A program made the translations under genes and the position numbers. The notes under the pieces were generated by a model. The model ran no database searches. It saw nothing but the letters and a program-made list of their open reading frames with translations, and had not been told where the DNA came from. A DNA stretch of 64,000 nt from Alphaproteobacteria bacterium (GTDB lineage: Bacteria; Myxococcota_A; UBA796; GCA-2862545), in assembly GCA_020632955.1 (NCBI GenBank), contig JACKEO010000012.1:1-64000 (forward strand), given 5' to 3'. Positions 50,601 to 59,781 of this stretch are shown here, piece by piece (the first letter of the stretch is position 1; every line of letters starts with the position of its first letter).

Positions 50601-51641
50601 ATGAGCGGATCCAGCTACAAGGACGCCGGCGTCGACATCGCCGCGGGCACGCGCGCCGTGCAGCTCATGAAGGCGGCCGTGGAGCGCACCCACGGGCCGT
50701 CGGTGCTGGGCGGCCTCGGCAGCTTCGGCGGCCTGTTCCGCGCCGACTTCGCGCGGCAGCTCGCCGATCCCATCCTCGTGGCCTCCACCGACGGCGTGGG
50801 CACGAAGACCAAGGTGGCCACGGCGCTGGGGCGCTTCGACACCATCGGCCACGACATCGTGAACCACTGCATCGACGACATCCTCGTGCAGGGGGCCGAG
50901 CCGCTCTTCTTCCTCGACTACGTCGCCAGCAGCAAGCTGGATCCGGAGGCGATCGCCGCCATCGTCGGCGGGGCGGCGGCGGCCTGCGAGGCCGCTGGCT
51001 GTGCGCTCCTCGGGGGCGAGACGGCCGAGATGCCCGGCGTCTACCAGCCCGGCGAGATCGATCTCGTGGGCACGCTGGTGGGCGTGGTCGACCGCGCGCG
51101 CCTCATCACCGGTGACGACCTCGCACCGGGCGACGTGGTGCTCGGCCTGCCGTCGGCCGGTCTGCACACCAACGGCTTCAGCCTCGCGCGCCGCATCATC
51201 GCGGGCTGGGACTGGGAGGAGCCGCTCGACACCCTCGGCGGTCGCACGCTGGCCGACGCGCTGCTCGCGCCGCACCGCAGCTACCTCGCGGAGCTGCGCG
51301 CCACCTGGGCGGCGGGCGTCACCGTGAAGGGCATGGTGCACCTCACGGGCGGCGGCTGGATCGACAACCCGCCACGCGTGCTCCAGCCCGACGTGGCCTT
51401 CGACTTCACCTGGGACAGCTGGGAGCGCCCCGCGCTCTTCGAGCTCCTGCAGACGGCGGGCGACGTGCCGCTCCACGAGATGCGGCACGTGTTCAACTGC
51501 GGCATCGGCATGCTCGTGGTGGTGGACGCCGCCGACGCCGACCGCGCGCGCGCGGCGCTCGCCAGCACCGGGCTGTCGGTGCCCCGCGTGGGCACGGTGG
51601 CCGCCCGCGAGGGGGGAGCGCCCGTCCGGTTCGTGGGGTGA
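50601..51641 (+). CDS. purM: AIR synthetase
   Basis: 346 residues. Closes the imidazole ring of FGAM to AIR with ATP. Motifs: SYKDAGVDIAAG, ASTDGVGTKTKVA, GHDIVNHCIDDILVQGAEPL, GCALLGGETAEMPGVY, HLTGGGWIDNPPRVL and FNCGIGMLVVV. TAGACA at 50571-50576 may be a -10. Its stop overlaps the purN GTG. Confidence 0.95.
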   Translation: MSGSSYKDAGVDIAAGTRAVQLMKAAVERTHGPSVLGGLGSFGGLFRADFARQLADPILVASTDGVGTKTKVATALGRFDTIGHDIVNHCIDDILVQGAEPLFFLDYVASSKLDPEAIAAIVGGAAAACEAAGCALLGGETAEMPGVYQPGEIDLVGTLVGVVDRARLITGDDLAPGDVVLGLPSAGLHTNGFSLARRIIAGWDWEEPLDTLGGRTLADALLAPHRSYLAELRATWAAGVTVKGMVHLTGGGWIDNPPRVLQPDVAFDFTWDSWERPALFELLQTAGDVPLHEMRHVFNCGIGMLVVVDAADADRARAALASTGLSVPRVGTVAAREGGAPVRFVG

Positions 51642-52249
51642 GCGCGCTGCAGCTCGTGGTCCTCGCCTCGGGGGAGGGCACCAACCTCCAGGCCGTGATC
51701 GACGCCATCGCCGCGGGGCGCCTCGACGCCGAGATCGTGGCGGTGCTCTGCAACCGTCGCGACGCGGGTGCGCTCGCGCGGGCCGAGGCGGCCGAGATCT
51801 CCACGGTCTACGCCCCGCTCCAGCCCTACCGCGCCCAGGGACGCAGCCGGCAGGACTACGACGCCGACCTCGCCGAGCTCGTGGCCCGCTTCACCCCGGA
51901 CTGGGTGGTGTGCCTGGGCTGGATGCACGTGCTCTCGCCGGCCTTCCTGACGCGCTTCGAGGGACGGGTGCTCAACCTGCACCCGGCGCTGCCCGGCAGC
52001 TTCCGCGGGCGCGACGGCATCGGGGAGGCCTGGGAGGCCTGGCAGTCCGGCCACGTGGACCGCACGGGGTGCATGGTGCACGTGGTGGTGCCGGAGGTGG
52101 ACGCGGGGCCGGTGCTCGCCACCCGCGAGGTGCCCTTCCGGGCGGGCGAGGACCGGGAGGCCTTCGAGCTGCGCCTGCACGCCGCGGAGCACGACCTGGT
52201 GGTGGACGTGCTGACGGCGCTCGCCTGCGGGGACGCCCCCGCCCATTGA
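51638..52249 (+). CDS. purN: Phosphoribosylglycinamide formyltransferase
   Basis: 203 residues. Transfers formyl from 10-formyltetrahydrofolate to GAR. LVVLASGEGTNLQAVIDAI (Rossmann start), VCLGWMHVLSPAFL, catalytic Asn-x-His in VLNLHPALPGSFRG, and GCMVHVVVPEVDAGPVL with the catalytic Asp. GTG start inside the purM stop. Last gene of the unbroken pur run; a DUF2167 gene converges after 15 bp. Confidence 0.9.
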   Translation: MSALQLVVLASGEGTNLQAVIDAIAAGRLDAEIVAVLCNRRDAGALARAEAAEISTVYAPLQPYRAQGRSRQDYDADLAELVARFTPDWVVCLGWMHVLSPAFLTRFEGRVLNLHPALPGSFRGRDGIGEAWEAWQSGHVDRTGCMVHVVVPEVDAGPVLATREVPFRAGEDREAFELRLHAAEHDLVVDVLTALACGDAPAH

Positions 52250-52264
52250 CGGCGCCCCTGCCGC

Positions 52265-53332
52265 CTACGCGGCGTCGCTGGGGCCCTCGGGCGTCGACTT
52301 GCCGCCGAAGAGGCGGGAGGCGGCAGCGACCACGCCCGCCACGGCCAGCAGCACGAACTTCTTCCCAGCGAGCAGGCCCGCGATCAGGAGCTTGAAGAAG
52401 CCTGCCTTGGCGGCGACCTTGCCGGCGATGAGCGCGCCGATGCCGAAGGCGGCCACCTTGTCGACGCTGGGGTCGAAGTCGGCGTAGCGCTCGCCCTCGT
52501 TGAAGTCGACGCGCGGCAGCAGCGCCGCCATGCCCGTGCGGACCGCCTCGAGCTGCTCCATGCCCGACACGGCCTGCATCGAGAGCACGCCCCGCCGGCC
52601 CAGCGCGCGGATGTCGTAGTTGAGGGTGCTGCCGCCCTCCGAGCGCAGGTGCTTGGCCCAGTAGAGCTTCTTGGCCTCGGCGTCGTAGTGGGGCGGCTCG
52701 GCCCAGCCCACGAGCTCGAGCGCCTCGTAGCCGGCCGCCGTGCGGGCCTCGTTGCTCGCGCGCGTGGCCTCCTGCATGCCCGCGAGGAGCTCGTCGTAGT
52801 CGGTGGAGGCGGCGTCGGCGTCGTCCACGTGGCCGTCGGCCTCGTACTGCACGATCACGGCCCAGCTCTCGGGGTCCATCGGGCTGGACCCGGCGGTGAG
52901 CACCATGCCCAGGGGCGGCGTGCCCGGCGCCGGGTTGCCCCAGGCCACCACCACCCGCGTGGCGTCCTCGGGCCCGAGGAAGCGGTACTCCTCGCCGAGG
53001 GACAGGGTGGCGAGGCCGTCCCCGAGGGTGATCTCGCCGGTCTGGTACTGGAGGGAGCGCTCCATCTCGACGCGGGAGGCGAGCCACTCCACCATGCCGT
53101 CGAGCTGGTCGGCGGGCGCCTCGCTCTCGACGAGCTGCTGGCGCAACGCGGCGCGGAGCTCCGCCGGGTCCTCCGGCAGCTCGATCTCCGGCTCGGCGCT
53201 GTCGGCAGCGTCGCCTGGCTCGGCCCCCTCGTCCTCGACGGGCACGGCGGCGAGCTGGGCCTCCACCTCCGCGGGCGCCTCCTCGGGCGTGGCGAGGGCG
53301 ACGTGGGCCGACAGCAGGATGATGGGCAGCAT
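52265..53332 (-). CDS. DUF2167 membrane protein
   Basis: 355 residues. Signal peptide (MLPIILLSAHVALA), a Glu/Ala/Pro-rich stretch, then the DUF2167 domain: GEITLGDGLATLSLGEEYRF, WAVIVQYEADGHVDDADA, ALELVGWAEPPHYDAE, KLYWAKHLRSEGG, LGRRGVLSMQAVSGM and FNEGERYADFDPSVDKVAA. Two or three membrane helices at the C-terminus (~295-340). Function of the family is unknown. Single gene within the purine region, convergent with purN. Confidence 0.85.
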   Translation of the reverse strand: MLPIILLSAHVALATPEEAPAEVEAQLAAVPVEDEGAEPGDAADSAEPEIELPEDPAELRAALRQQLVESEAPADQLDGMVEWLASRVEMERSLQYQTGEITLGDGLATLSLGEEYRFLGPEDATRVVVAWGNPAPGTPPLGMVLTAGSSPMDPESWAVIVQYEADGHVDDADAASTDYDELLAGMQEATRASNEARTAAGYEALELVGWAEPPHYDAEAKKLYWAKHLRSEGGSTLNYDIRALGRRGVLSMQAVSGMEQLEAVRTGMAALLPRVDFNEGERYADFDPSVDKVAAFGIGALIAGKVAAKAGFFKLLIAGLLAGKKFVLLAVAGVVAAASRLFGGKSTPEGPSDAA

Positions 53333-53406
53333 GGGCGATCCCCCCGGAGGTCATGTTCGTGCGGCGCGAGCCTAGCATGCGGTCGACGAGGGCCGTCCAC
53401 CCGCAG

Positions 53407-54042
53407 CTACCGGAGCAGGCCCACCACCGCACCGAGCGCCTGCTGCGTGAGCCGCAGCGGCACGCCGAGCCAGTCGATGCCGAGCCACCCGGGCAGGAAG
53501 ACCACGGCGAGGATCAGGATCGGACCCATCGGCGCCAGGGTGGGCCACACCCGCGCGGCGAAGGCCGGCGCCAGCCCCGCCAGCACGCGGCTGCCGTCCA
53601 GCGGCGGGATGGGCAGCAGGTTGAAGACGGCGAGCACCACGTTGAGCATCAGGGCGTTCGCGAGCAGGCCCTCGGGCAGCGTGGCCGGCAGCCAGGCGAT
53701 GGCCACGGCCAGCACCACCAGGCAGATCGCGGCGAGCACGAGGTTCGACAGCGGGCCGGCCGCGGCCGTCCAGAGCATGCCGCGCGCGGGATCGACGTCG
53801 TGACGGAAGCGGCGGGCGTCCACCGGCACGGGCTTGGCCCAGCCGAAGGGGACCCCCAGCAGCGGCAGCAGCACCGTGCCCACCATGTCCATGTGGGCCG
53901 TGGGATCCAGCGTGAGGCGACCCGCCTCCTTCGCCGTGTCGTCGCCCAGCCTGTGGGCCGTCCAGGCGTGGGCCCACTCGTGCACCGACAGCGACAGCAC
54001 GAGGGGCACGAGCAGCATGAGGCGATCTTCGAGCCAGTCCAT
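53407..54042 (-). CDS. Site-2 protease family (M50) metalloprotease
   Basis: 211 residues, about five membrane helices. Zinc site: HEWAH in VLSLSVHEWAHAWTAHRL (HExxH) and a third ligand Asp in LLPIPPLDGSRVLAGL. This small form without PDZ or CBS domains is the group usually annotated as a site-2 protease family protein near the YwhC type. It may cut membrane-bound substrates; no partner is evident. Divergent from purH across 67 bp. Confidence 0.85.
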   Translation of the reverse strand: MDWLEDRLMLLVPLVLSLSVHEWAHAWTAHRLGDDTAKEAGRLTLDPTAHMDMVGTVLLPLLGVPFGWAKPVPVDARRFRHDVDPARGMLWTAAAGPLSNLVLAAICLVVLAVAIAWLPATLPEGLLANALMLNVVLAVFNLLPIPPLDGSRVLAGLAPAFAARVWPTLAPMGPILILAVVFLPGWLGIDWLGVPLRLTQQALGAVVGLLR

Positions 54043-54109
54043 GGAGAGCCTTCGCGGAGGATCGGGGGTGCCCGACCGATTAGCAGGCCCGGCCCGGACG
54101 GAGCCCGTC

Positions 54110-55642
54110 ATGACCGCACGTTCCCGCGCCCTCCTCTCTGTCTCCGACAAGTCCGGCCTCGTCGAGCTGGCCCGCGGCCTCGCCGCGCTGGGCCTCGAGC
54201 TCGTCGCCAGCGGCGGCACCGCGCGCGCGCTGGCCGCCGCCGGGCTGGAGGTCACGCAGGTCGACGACATCACCGGCCACCCCGAGATCCTCGGCGGCCG
54301 GGTGAAGACCCTGCACCCCGCGGTGCACGGCGGCATCCTCGCCCGGGGCACGCCCGAGCACCTGGCGGAGCTGGACGCCCACGGCATCGCGCCCGTGAGC
54401 GTGGTGGTGTGCAACCTGTACCCCTTCGAGCGCACCGTGGCGGCGGCCGAGGTCACCGAGCCCGAGGCCATCGAGCAGATCGACATCGGCGGCGTGGCCC
54501 TGCTCCGCGCGGCGGCCAAGAACTTCGAGCGGGTCTCCGTGGTGTGCGACCCGTCCACCTACGGAGAGGTGCTGACGGCGCTGCAGGAGGGCCGCCTCGA
54601 CCTCGACGCGCGCCGCCGGCTCGCGCTGGCCGCCTTCCGCCACACCGCGGCCTACGACACGGCGATCTCGGGCTGGCTGCAGGGGCGCACCGACCCCGAC
54701 ACGGAGCTGCCCCCGGTGCTCGCCCTGCGCGCGGAGCGGGTGCAGGTGCTCCGCTACGGCGAGAACAGCCACCAGCGCGCCGCGATCTATCGCTTCGAGG
54801 GGCAGGCGCCGGCGTGGGAGCAGGTGGGGGGCGACAAGGAGCTGTCGTACAACAACCTCGCCGACCTGGAGGCCGCCTGGGGCATGCCCGCCGAGTTCTC
54901 GCGGCCGGCCGTGGCGATCATCAAGCACATGAACCCCAGCGGGCTCGCCGTGGCCGACGACGCGCTCACCGCCTTCGAGCGGGCGCTCGCCTGCGACCCC
55001 GTGAGCGCCTTCGGTGGCATCGTGGCGGTGAACCGCCCGGTGGACGCGGCCTTCGTCGACGCCATGGGCAAGCTCTTCGTGGAGGTGCTCGCGGCGCCGT
55101 CCTTCACGGACGACGCCCTCGAGCTGCTCGGGCGGCGCAAGCGGGGCTGCCGCCTGATGCGCTTCACCGGCGACGCGGCCGCGCCCACGCGCATGGTGCG
55201 CGAGATCCACGGCGGTCTGCTCGTGCAGACCGTGGACGCCCTGGTGGAGGATCCGTCCGAGTGGCGCGTGGTGACCGCGCGGCAGCCCACCGACGCCGAG
55301 CGGCGCGATCTCGCCTTCGCCGTGGTGGCGGGCAAGCACGTGAAGTCCAACGCGATCGTCTTCTGCAAGGACGAGGCCACGGTGGGCGTGGGGGCAGGCC
55401 AGATGAACCGCGTCGACAGCGTGCGGCTGGCGGGCTGGCGGGCCGGCGATCGTGCCCGCGGTGCGGTGCTGGCCAGCGACGCCTTCTTCCCCTTCGCCGA
55501 CGGCATCGAGGCCGCGGCCGAGGCCGGCATCACCGCGGTGGTGCAGCCCGGTGGATCCATCCGGGACGACGAGGTCGTGGCCGCGGCGGATCGCCTCGGG
55601 CTCGCGATGCTCTTCACGTCGGTACGCCACTTCCGGCACTGA
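54110..55642 (+). CDS. purH: Bifunctional AICAR transformylase / IMP cyclohydrolase
   Basis: 510 residues; last two steps to IMP. N-terminal MGS-like cyclohydrolase domain (~1-195): ALLSVSDKSGLVELARGL, SGGTARALAAAGLEV, GGRVKTLHPAVHGGIL, IDIGGVALLRAAAKN. C-terminal transformylase: LRYGENSHQRAA, IIKHMNPSGLAVA, CDPVSAFGGIVAVNRP, VKSNAIVF and DAFFPFADGIE. The conserved Lys-His pair of KHMNPSG is present. Own start region; ATTAGCA at 54079-54085 may be a -10. Confidence 0.95.
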   Translation: MTARSRALLSVSDKSGLVELARGLAALGLELVASGGTARALAAAGLEVTQVDDITGHPEILGGRVKTLHPAVHGGILARGTPEHLAELDAHGIAPVSVVVCNLYPFERTVAAAEVTEPEAIEQIDIGGVALLRAAAKNFERVSVVCDPSTYGEVLTALQEGRLDLDARRRLALAAFRHTAAYDTAISGWLQGRTDPDTELPPVLALRAERVQVLRYGENSHQRAAIYRFEGQAPAWEQVGGDKELSYNNLADLEAAWGMPAEFSRPAVAIIKHMNPSGLAVADDALTAFERALACDPVSAFGGIVAVNRPVDAAFVDAMGKLFVEVLAAPSFTDDALELLGRRKRGCRLMRFTGDAAAPTRMVREIHGGLLVQTVDALVEDPSEWRVVTARQPTDAERRDLAFAVVAGKHVKSNAIVFCKDEATVGVGAGQMNRVDSVRLAGWRAGDRARGAVLASDAFFPFADGIEAAAEAGITAVVQPGGSIRDDEVVAAADRLGLAMLFTSVRHFRH

Positions 55643-55653
55643 AACCGGCGGGC

Positions 55654-55710
55654 ACACCCCGCTCTGCGGACACCCCGAACGGACCTGTTCGATCCGGTAC
55701 GCACACCCCG
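55654..55710 (+). repeat. Three copies of ACACCCCG before a small membrane-protein gene
   Basis: ACACCCCG at 55654-55661, 55670-55677 and 55703-55710, spaced 16 and 33 bases apart, in the gap between purH and the gene at 55735. Spacing is irregular, so it may be regulatory half-sites or chance. Confidence 0.35.
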
Positions 55711-55734
55711 AGGAGAATCGCTGGTAGGAATGTC

Positions 55735-56232
55735 ATGTCGATGAAAGCTGGGGCCGATGATGCCGATGGTAGCGTCGTGTCGCAGCTGGGGTGGTTCTCG
55801 ATGACTGCACTCTTCCTCGTCGTCATGGCGACGGCCTGCGTGGCCCTCTCGCGCCTCCACCGCTTCGCCCTGGCTGGCGGGCGCGCGCGGGCCCGGGAGA
55901 CGGTCAGCGCCTGGGAGGAGGCGATCGCCGACGGCCTGGTGTGGCTCCGCCCCTGGCTGGCCATCGGCCCGGTCTGCTGGCTCGCCGCCTTCTCCGTGCT
56001 GGCGGCGGCCGACGGTCACGCCGGCTGGGCCCGCGTGGCCGCGGTGCTCGGCATGCTGCCCCTGCACGGCGTGCTGCTCACGGGTGCGGCGGGTGGCCTG
56101 CACGTGGCCCGGGCGCTTCACGGCGAGGAGCGCCACGAGGTGGGCTGGGTCCTCTCGGGCGTGGCCGCCGTGGCGGCGGGCCTGTCCATCGGATCCACGC
56201 TGCGGTGGCTGGTCGAGCTCACGCTGGTGTGA
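55735..56232 (+). CDS. Small multi-spanning membrane protein of unknown function
   Basis: 165 residues with about four membrane helices: WFSMTALFLVVMATACVALS, LAIGPVCWLAAFSVLAAA, VAAVLGMLPLHGVLLTGAAG and VLSGVAAVAAGLSIGSTL. A basic cytoplasmic segment (GGRARARETVSAWEE) lies after the first helix. AGGA ribosome site before ATG 55735; an ATG at 55730 is in a closed frame. No family recognised and no charged residues within the helices to suggest a transporter. Confidence 0.62.
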   Translation: MSMKAGADDADGSVVSQLGWFSMTALFLVVMATACVALSRLHRFALAGGRARARETVSAWEEAIADGLVWLRPWLAIGPVCWLAAFSVLAAADGHAGWARVAAVLGMLPLHGVLLTGAAGGLHVARALHGEERHEVGWVLSGVAAVAAGLSIGSTLRWLVELTLV

Positions 56233-56292
56233 GGCGCTCCCCCGTCCCACCGGACGGGGCGATGCGGTAGGAGCGGCGCACCGGGAGGTCCC

Positions 56293-57312
56293 GTGCGCCG
56301 CTTCCTGTCTCTCGTGCTGCTCGGTGCCTGCGTGCAGCCGCCCGGTGGATCCGTCGACACGGACACCGACGGCACCGACGTGGCCTCGGCCCTGGTCCTC
56401 GCCACCTTCAACACGGGCAGCGGGGCGTCGATCGACGCCGCCACGGGCGAGGCGCAGGGCTACGACCGCACGGACGCCGCCTGGGCCGACGACCACCTGG
56501 GCAACGGCATCGCCTGGATCCCCGCGGTGGAGGACGTCACGGCCTGGCTGGCCCGGGTCCGGCCCGACGTCATCGGCTTCCAGGAGCTGCTCTGGGACGG
56601 CATCTGCCCGGACCTGCCCGAGCCGCCGCCCTTCCCCAGTGCGTGCGACGGCTGGACGGCGGACCGTCCCGCCCTCGTGAACCGCCTGCTGGGCGAGGAC
56701 TACCAGGTGGCCTGCCACCTGGGTGCGCCCGACAAGTGCCTGGCCGTGCGCACCGAGGTGGCCACGATCGCCGGCTGTTCGGCCCCCCTCTGCCTGGACG
56801 GCCTGCGGGGGGTGCGGATCGACGGCTGCGGCAAGGGAGCGCGCGCCGGGGCCGCCACCCTGGAGCTCGCCGCCGGCGGCACGCTCACCGTGGTGAACGT
56901 GCACGGCAACAGCGGGGCCACCGGGGAGGACCAGGACTGCCGTGCCGCCCTGTACGACGCCATCTTCGTGGACGCGGGGGAAGGGGCGCCCCTGGCGGAC
57001 GGCGAGCGGAACGTGGTCCTCGGCGACCTCAACCAGGATCCGGCGCGCCTCGCGGGCATCGACCGCAGCGCCCGGCGCTGGAACGAGCTGGTGACCGAGG
57101 AGCGCGGCTGGCACCACCTCACGGCGGTGGGCGTCGACGCGCCGGGCACCTACGGGGGCGGGCTGGTGAGCATCGACCACGTGGTGAGCGACAGCTTCGT
57201 GGGGAGCTGCGTGGCGCCGGGCATCACCGAGGGCGAGCCGCCGGTCACCGACAAGGTCTACTTCGACCACGTCCCCGAGGTCTGCACGGCCCGCGCCGAG
57301 GTCGCTCGCTAG
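56293..57312 (+). CDS. Endonuclease/exonuclease/phosphatase-fold lipoprotein
   Basis: 339 residues from GTG 56293 (GGGAGG site). Lipobox LGAC in SLVLLGACVQPPGG, then a short Asp/Thr linker. EEP superfamily core: LATFNTGSG (first metal-site Asn), DVIGFQELLW (metal-binding Glu), VVNVHGNSG, VVLGDLNQDP (GDxN), SIDHVVSD and YFDHVPEV (catalytic Asp-His). All key residues are kept, so it should be active as a phosphodiesterase, nuclease or sphingomyelinase-like enzyme outside the cytoplasm. Extra Cys pairs (CPDLP, CDGW, CHLG, CLAV) suggest disulfides. Its stop overlaps that of the converging VWA gene. Confidence 0.82.
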   Translation: MRRFLSLVLLGACVQPPGGSVDTDTDGTDVASALVLATFNTGSGASIDAATGEAQGYDRTDAAWADDHLGNGIAWIPAVEDVTAWLARVRPDVIGFQELLWDGICPDLPEPPPFPSACDGWTADRPALVNRLLGEDYQVACHLGAPDKCLAVRTEVATIAGCSAPLCLDGLRGVRIDGCGKGARAGAATLELAAGGTLTVVNVHGNSGATGEDQDCRAALYDAIFVDAGEGAPLADGERNVVLGDLNQDPARLAGIDRSARRWNELVTEERGWHHLTAVGVDAPGTYGGGLVSIDHVVSDSFVGSCVAPGITEGEPPVTDKVYFDHVPEVCTARAEVAR

Positions 57313-59036
57313 GGCTCGTGCGCGACGAGGGCCGGGGTGCGCAGCGTGCAGTCCGCCGCCCCGTCCACCTGCGCCCAGGCCAGCACCTCCTCGCCCTCGC
57401 CGCGGGGGCGGCTGTGGTCGAGGTCGTCGCCGTACCGCACCTCGACGCCCTGGAGGCCCTGCAGGATCGGGTGGGTGCCGTGCTCGAGCGTCACCCGGTA
57501 GGCCTCGCCCAGGCCGTCGTCGGTGGGGCGGCCGCACGCGCGCGTGCCGTTGTCCTCGGGGTCCAGGTGCACGAGCGATGCGGTGGAGAAGGCGCGGCCC
57601 ATCGACCACGTCATGTCGTCGCCCTGGAGCACGAGGCCGCCGCCGCGGCCCACGTGCTGGCGCAGCGCGTCGAAGGAGGCGGCGTCGTCCATCGGCCAGC
57701 CGGGGTTGGCGAACCACACCAGGTCCCAGTCGCGGAGGCGATCCGCGTCCAGGCCGTCGGCGGGCTCCTGCCAGCGGGTGACCTGGAAGCCCGCGTCTGT
57801 GAGCAGGCGCTCGAGGCGGGCGGTGTCGTCCACGTCCTCGCCGTGGTGGTCGTCGTCCTGCACCACCAGGACCTCGCCGCTGCCCCGGGGATCGGCCCAT
57901 CGCAGCGCGTTCGCCGCGAGGGTGCGGGCGACGTCCTCGGGGATGCCCGGATCGTCGAGGGTGAGCAGCACGGTGGCGCTGCGTCCGCGGGGGGCCGTCG
58001 CAGGGCAGGGGACGTGGACGCGCAGGGTGTCGACGCCGCTCTCCTCGCGCCCCTGGGCCGTCCAGCGCCAGCGCAGCTCCACGTCGGCGAGACCGCACGA
58101 CAGCGAGGGCAGCTCCACGCAGGCGCGGCCCGTCTCGCCGAGCCAGTCGCCGACGAGATCGAAGGCGGCCGGCAGGTCGTCGGCGTCGGCGATCGCCAGG
58201 TGGCGTCCACCGGTGGCGGCCGACAGCTCGCCCAGCCGGTCCGACGCCCCGCGGCCGAGGCCCAGGGTGTGGATGGGCGTGCGCACCGCGCCCACGCGCA
58301 GCGAGCGCACGTCGTCCCAGGAGGTGTCGATGCCGTCGTCCCCGGGGGCATGCAGGCGCTGTCCCGCGCTGTTGTCGTCTTCGCCGTGCGTGAAGGCGAG
58401 GATCCCCAGCCGGTCGTGGGCGTCGCAGGCGCTCTCGGGATCGATGGCCTGCACCACCGGGTCGCCCGCGGCGGGCACGCCGAGGGTCTCGTTCGCCAGC
58501 CGCAGGCCGTCGTGCAGGGCCGTCCAGCCGCGATCCACCGCCAGGGTGTCGAGCCCGGCCGCGAGGGCCGCGGCGTCGGCGTCGAGGGGCGCGACGACGG
58601 AGCTCACGGTGGAGATGCGCACGGCGCTGGCCCGGCCACCCCGATCGGTGACGCGCGCGGCCAGCGCGGCCGCGCCCTCACGCAGGGTCTCGAGCTCCTC
58701 CGCGTCGGCGCCGCCCGGATCCAGGGCCAGGGCGAGCTGGGGACGCGCGGCCTCGTCGCAGCGCAGCCGCAGGGGGGGCACCGCCACGGGCACGGCGGGA
58801 CCGCCATCGGTCGCCACGGTGACGTCGAGGTGCAGCTCGGTGGCGCCGCAGGGCAGGGGCGCGCCGGCCGCGTCGAGGGCGAGCACGTCCAGGGCGAGCA
58901 CCGTGGAGGAGGGCGTGGGCACCGCGCGCGCCTGGCTGAACACCGGACCCGCGTGGTCGGTGCGGAAGGTGTGCGGTGTGCAGCCGCCGAGCAGCAGCGG
59001 CGGGAGCACCGCGCCCGCGAGGGCGAGGTGTCGCAT
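57309..59036 (-). CDS. Lipoprotein with VWA-like domain and ThuA/GATase-like domain
   Basis: 575 residues from the ATG 59036, preceded by GGGAGG; a longer frame upstream lacks coding character. Lipobox LGGC in LPPLLLGGCTPH. A VWA-like region spans ~110-330: core strand LALALDPGGADAEEL, VRISTVSSVV, GWTALHDGL, LGILAFTHGEDDN, PIHTLGLGRGASD. The metal site that should read Asp-x-Ser-x-Ser reads Asp-Pro-Gly-Gly-Ala, so metal binding is doubtful. The C-terminal ~200 residues (VLVVQDDDHHGEDVDDTARL, RDWDLVWFANPGWP, HVGRGGGLVLQGDDM) look like a ThuA/glutamine-amidotransferase-type fold without a nucleophile Cys. Surface-anchored; function unknown. Confidence 0.7.
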   Translation of the reverse strand: MRHLALAGAVLPPLLLGGCTPHTFRTDHAGPVFSQARAVPTPSSTVLALDVLALDAAGAPLPCGATELHLDVTVATDGGPAVPVAVPPLRLRCDEAARPQLALALDPGGADAEELETLREGAAALAARVTDRGGRASAVRISTVSSVVAPLDADAAALAAGLDTLAVDRGWTALHDGLRLANETLGVPAAGDPVVQAIDPESACDAHDRLGILAFTHGEDDNSAGQRLHAPGDDGIDTSWDDVRSLRVGAVRTPIHTLGLGRGASDRLGELSAATGGRHLAIADADDLPAAFDLVGDWLGETGRACVELPSLSCGLADVELRWRWTAQGREESGVDTLRVHVPCPATAPRGRSATVLLTLDDPGIPEDVARTLAANALRWADPRGSGEVLVVQDDDHHGEDVDDTARLERLLTDAGFQVTRWQEPADGLDADRLRDWDLVWFANPGWPMDDAASFDALRQHVGRGGGLVLQGDDMTWSMGRAFSTASLVHLDPEDNGTRACGRPTDDGLGEAYRVTLEHGTHPILQGLQGVEVRYGDDLDHSRPRGEGEEVLAWAQVDGAADCTLRTPALVAHEP

Positions 59037-59127
59037 GGAGCCTCCCTCGGCCAGGACCGTCCCGTCTCGACTGCTGGAATCGGACGGGGAACGCCGAGCT
59101 TGAGGAGGTGCGCCCCGCGGGCGCCGG

Positions 59128-59679
59128 TCAGCGGGTGCGGCGACGCGCCGCGAGGGCGCCCAGGGCGAGCAGCAGCGGCAGGCCCCGGCCACCGTGGGCG
59201 CACCCGGACAGCACCTCGGGCAGGGCGTCGCGGGTGATGGTGACCTCCAGGCTCTCGCCGCTGCGGTTGCCCGCGCGATCCACCGAGCGGAGCTCGATGA
59301 CGAGGTCGATCTCGGCCAGGAACTCGCGCCCGTCCACCGGCCACACGAAGCGGGCCGTGGGCCCCAGGAAGGGCTGGTCGGGGAAGCTCACGCCCGTGGG
59401 CAGCACGCCGTGGAGCAGCGCCGCCTGCACGCCCACGGCGCCGTCGGGCGAGTCCGCGTCGGGGCCGGGTTCGAGGTCGAGCTCCAGCACGAAGACCTCT
59501 CCGCAGTCCTCGCAGCCGTCCTGGGCGGGCAGCAGCTCGAAGCGCACGTCGGAGACGGTGGGCCCGGAGGGCTCCTCGACGTCGTCGCCGCGGCCCGGAT
59601 CGACCTGCAGGAGGGCAGGCAGCTCCACCTCCGGGCACGCCGCGTGCACCGCACCCACGAGCAGCCACCACGCCACCAC
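59128..59679 (-). CDS. Secreted protein with MYXO-CTERM tail
   Basis: 183 residues from GTG 59679, decided by GGGAGG at 59690-59685 and by the signal peptide that follows (VVAWWLLVGAVHA). Mature part holds a C-x-x-C unit (DGCEDCGEVFVLELDL) and an Ig-like or cadherin-like strand pattern ending ELRSVDRAGNRSGESLEV. The C-terminus SGCAHGGRGLPLLLALGALA plus ARRRTR is a MYXO-CTERM-like tail. Promoter-like box GCTACCCTGCGCCG lies 12 bases upstream of the start. Divergent from purL. Confidence 0.72.
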   Translation of the reverse strand: MVAWWLLVGAVHAACPEVELPALLQVDPGRGDDVEEPSGPTVSDVRFELLPAQDGCEDCGEVFVLELDLEPGPDADSPDGAVGVQAALLHGVLPTGVSFPDQPFLGPTARFVWPVDGREFLAEIDLVIELRSVDRAGNRSGESLEVTITRDALPEVLSGCAHGGRGLPLLLALGALAARRRTR

Positions 59680-59691
59680 GACCACCTCCCG

Positions 59692-59705
59692 CGGCGCAGG
59701 GTAGC
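59692..59705 (-). promoter_or_regulatory. GCTACCCTGCGCCG promoter-like box
   Basis: On the minus strand, identical over 14 bases to 41792-41805 (+). TACCCT (59703-59698) is 18 bases before the GTG of the MYXO-CTERM gene. Confidence 0.42.
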
Positions 59706-59781
59706 GCGCGTCGGGATGCGCTGGCACCCGCCCGGGCGGCGACATACGAGCGCGGCCCCCGACGAGCCCCTCGGAGGCGTC

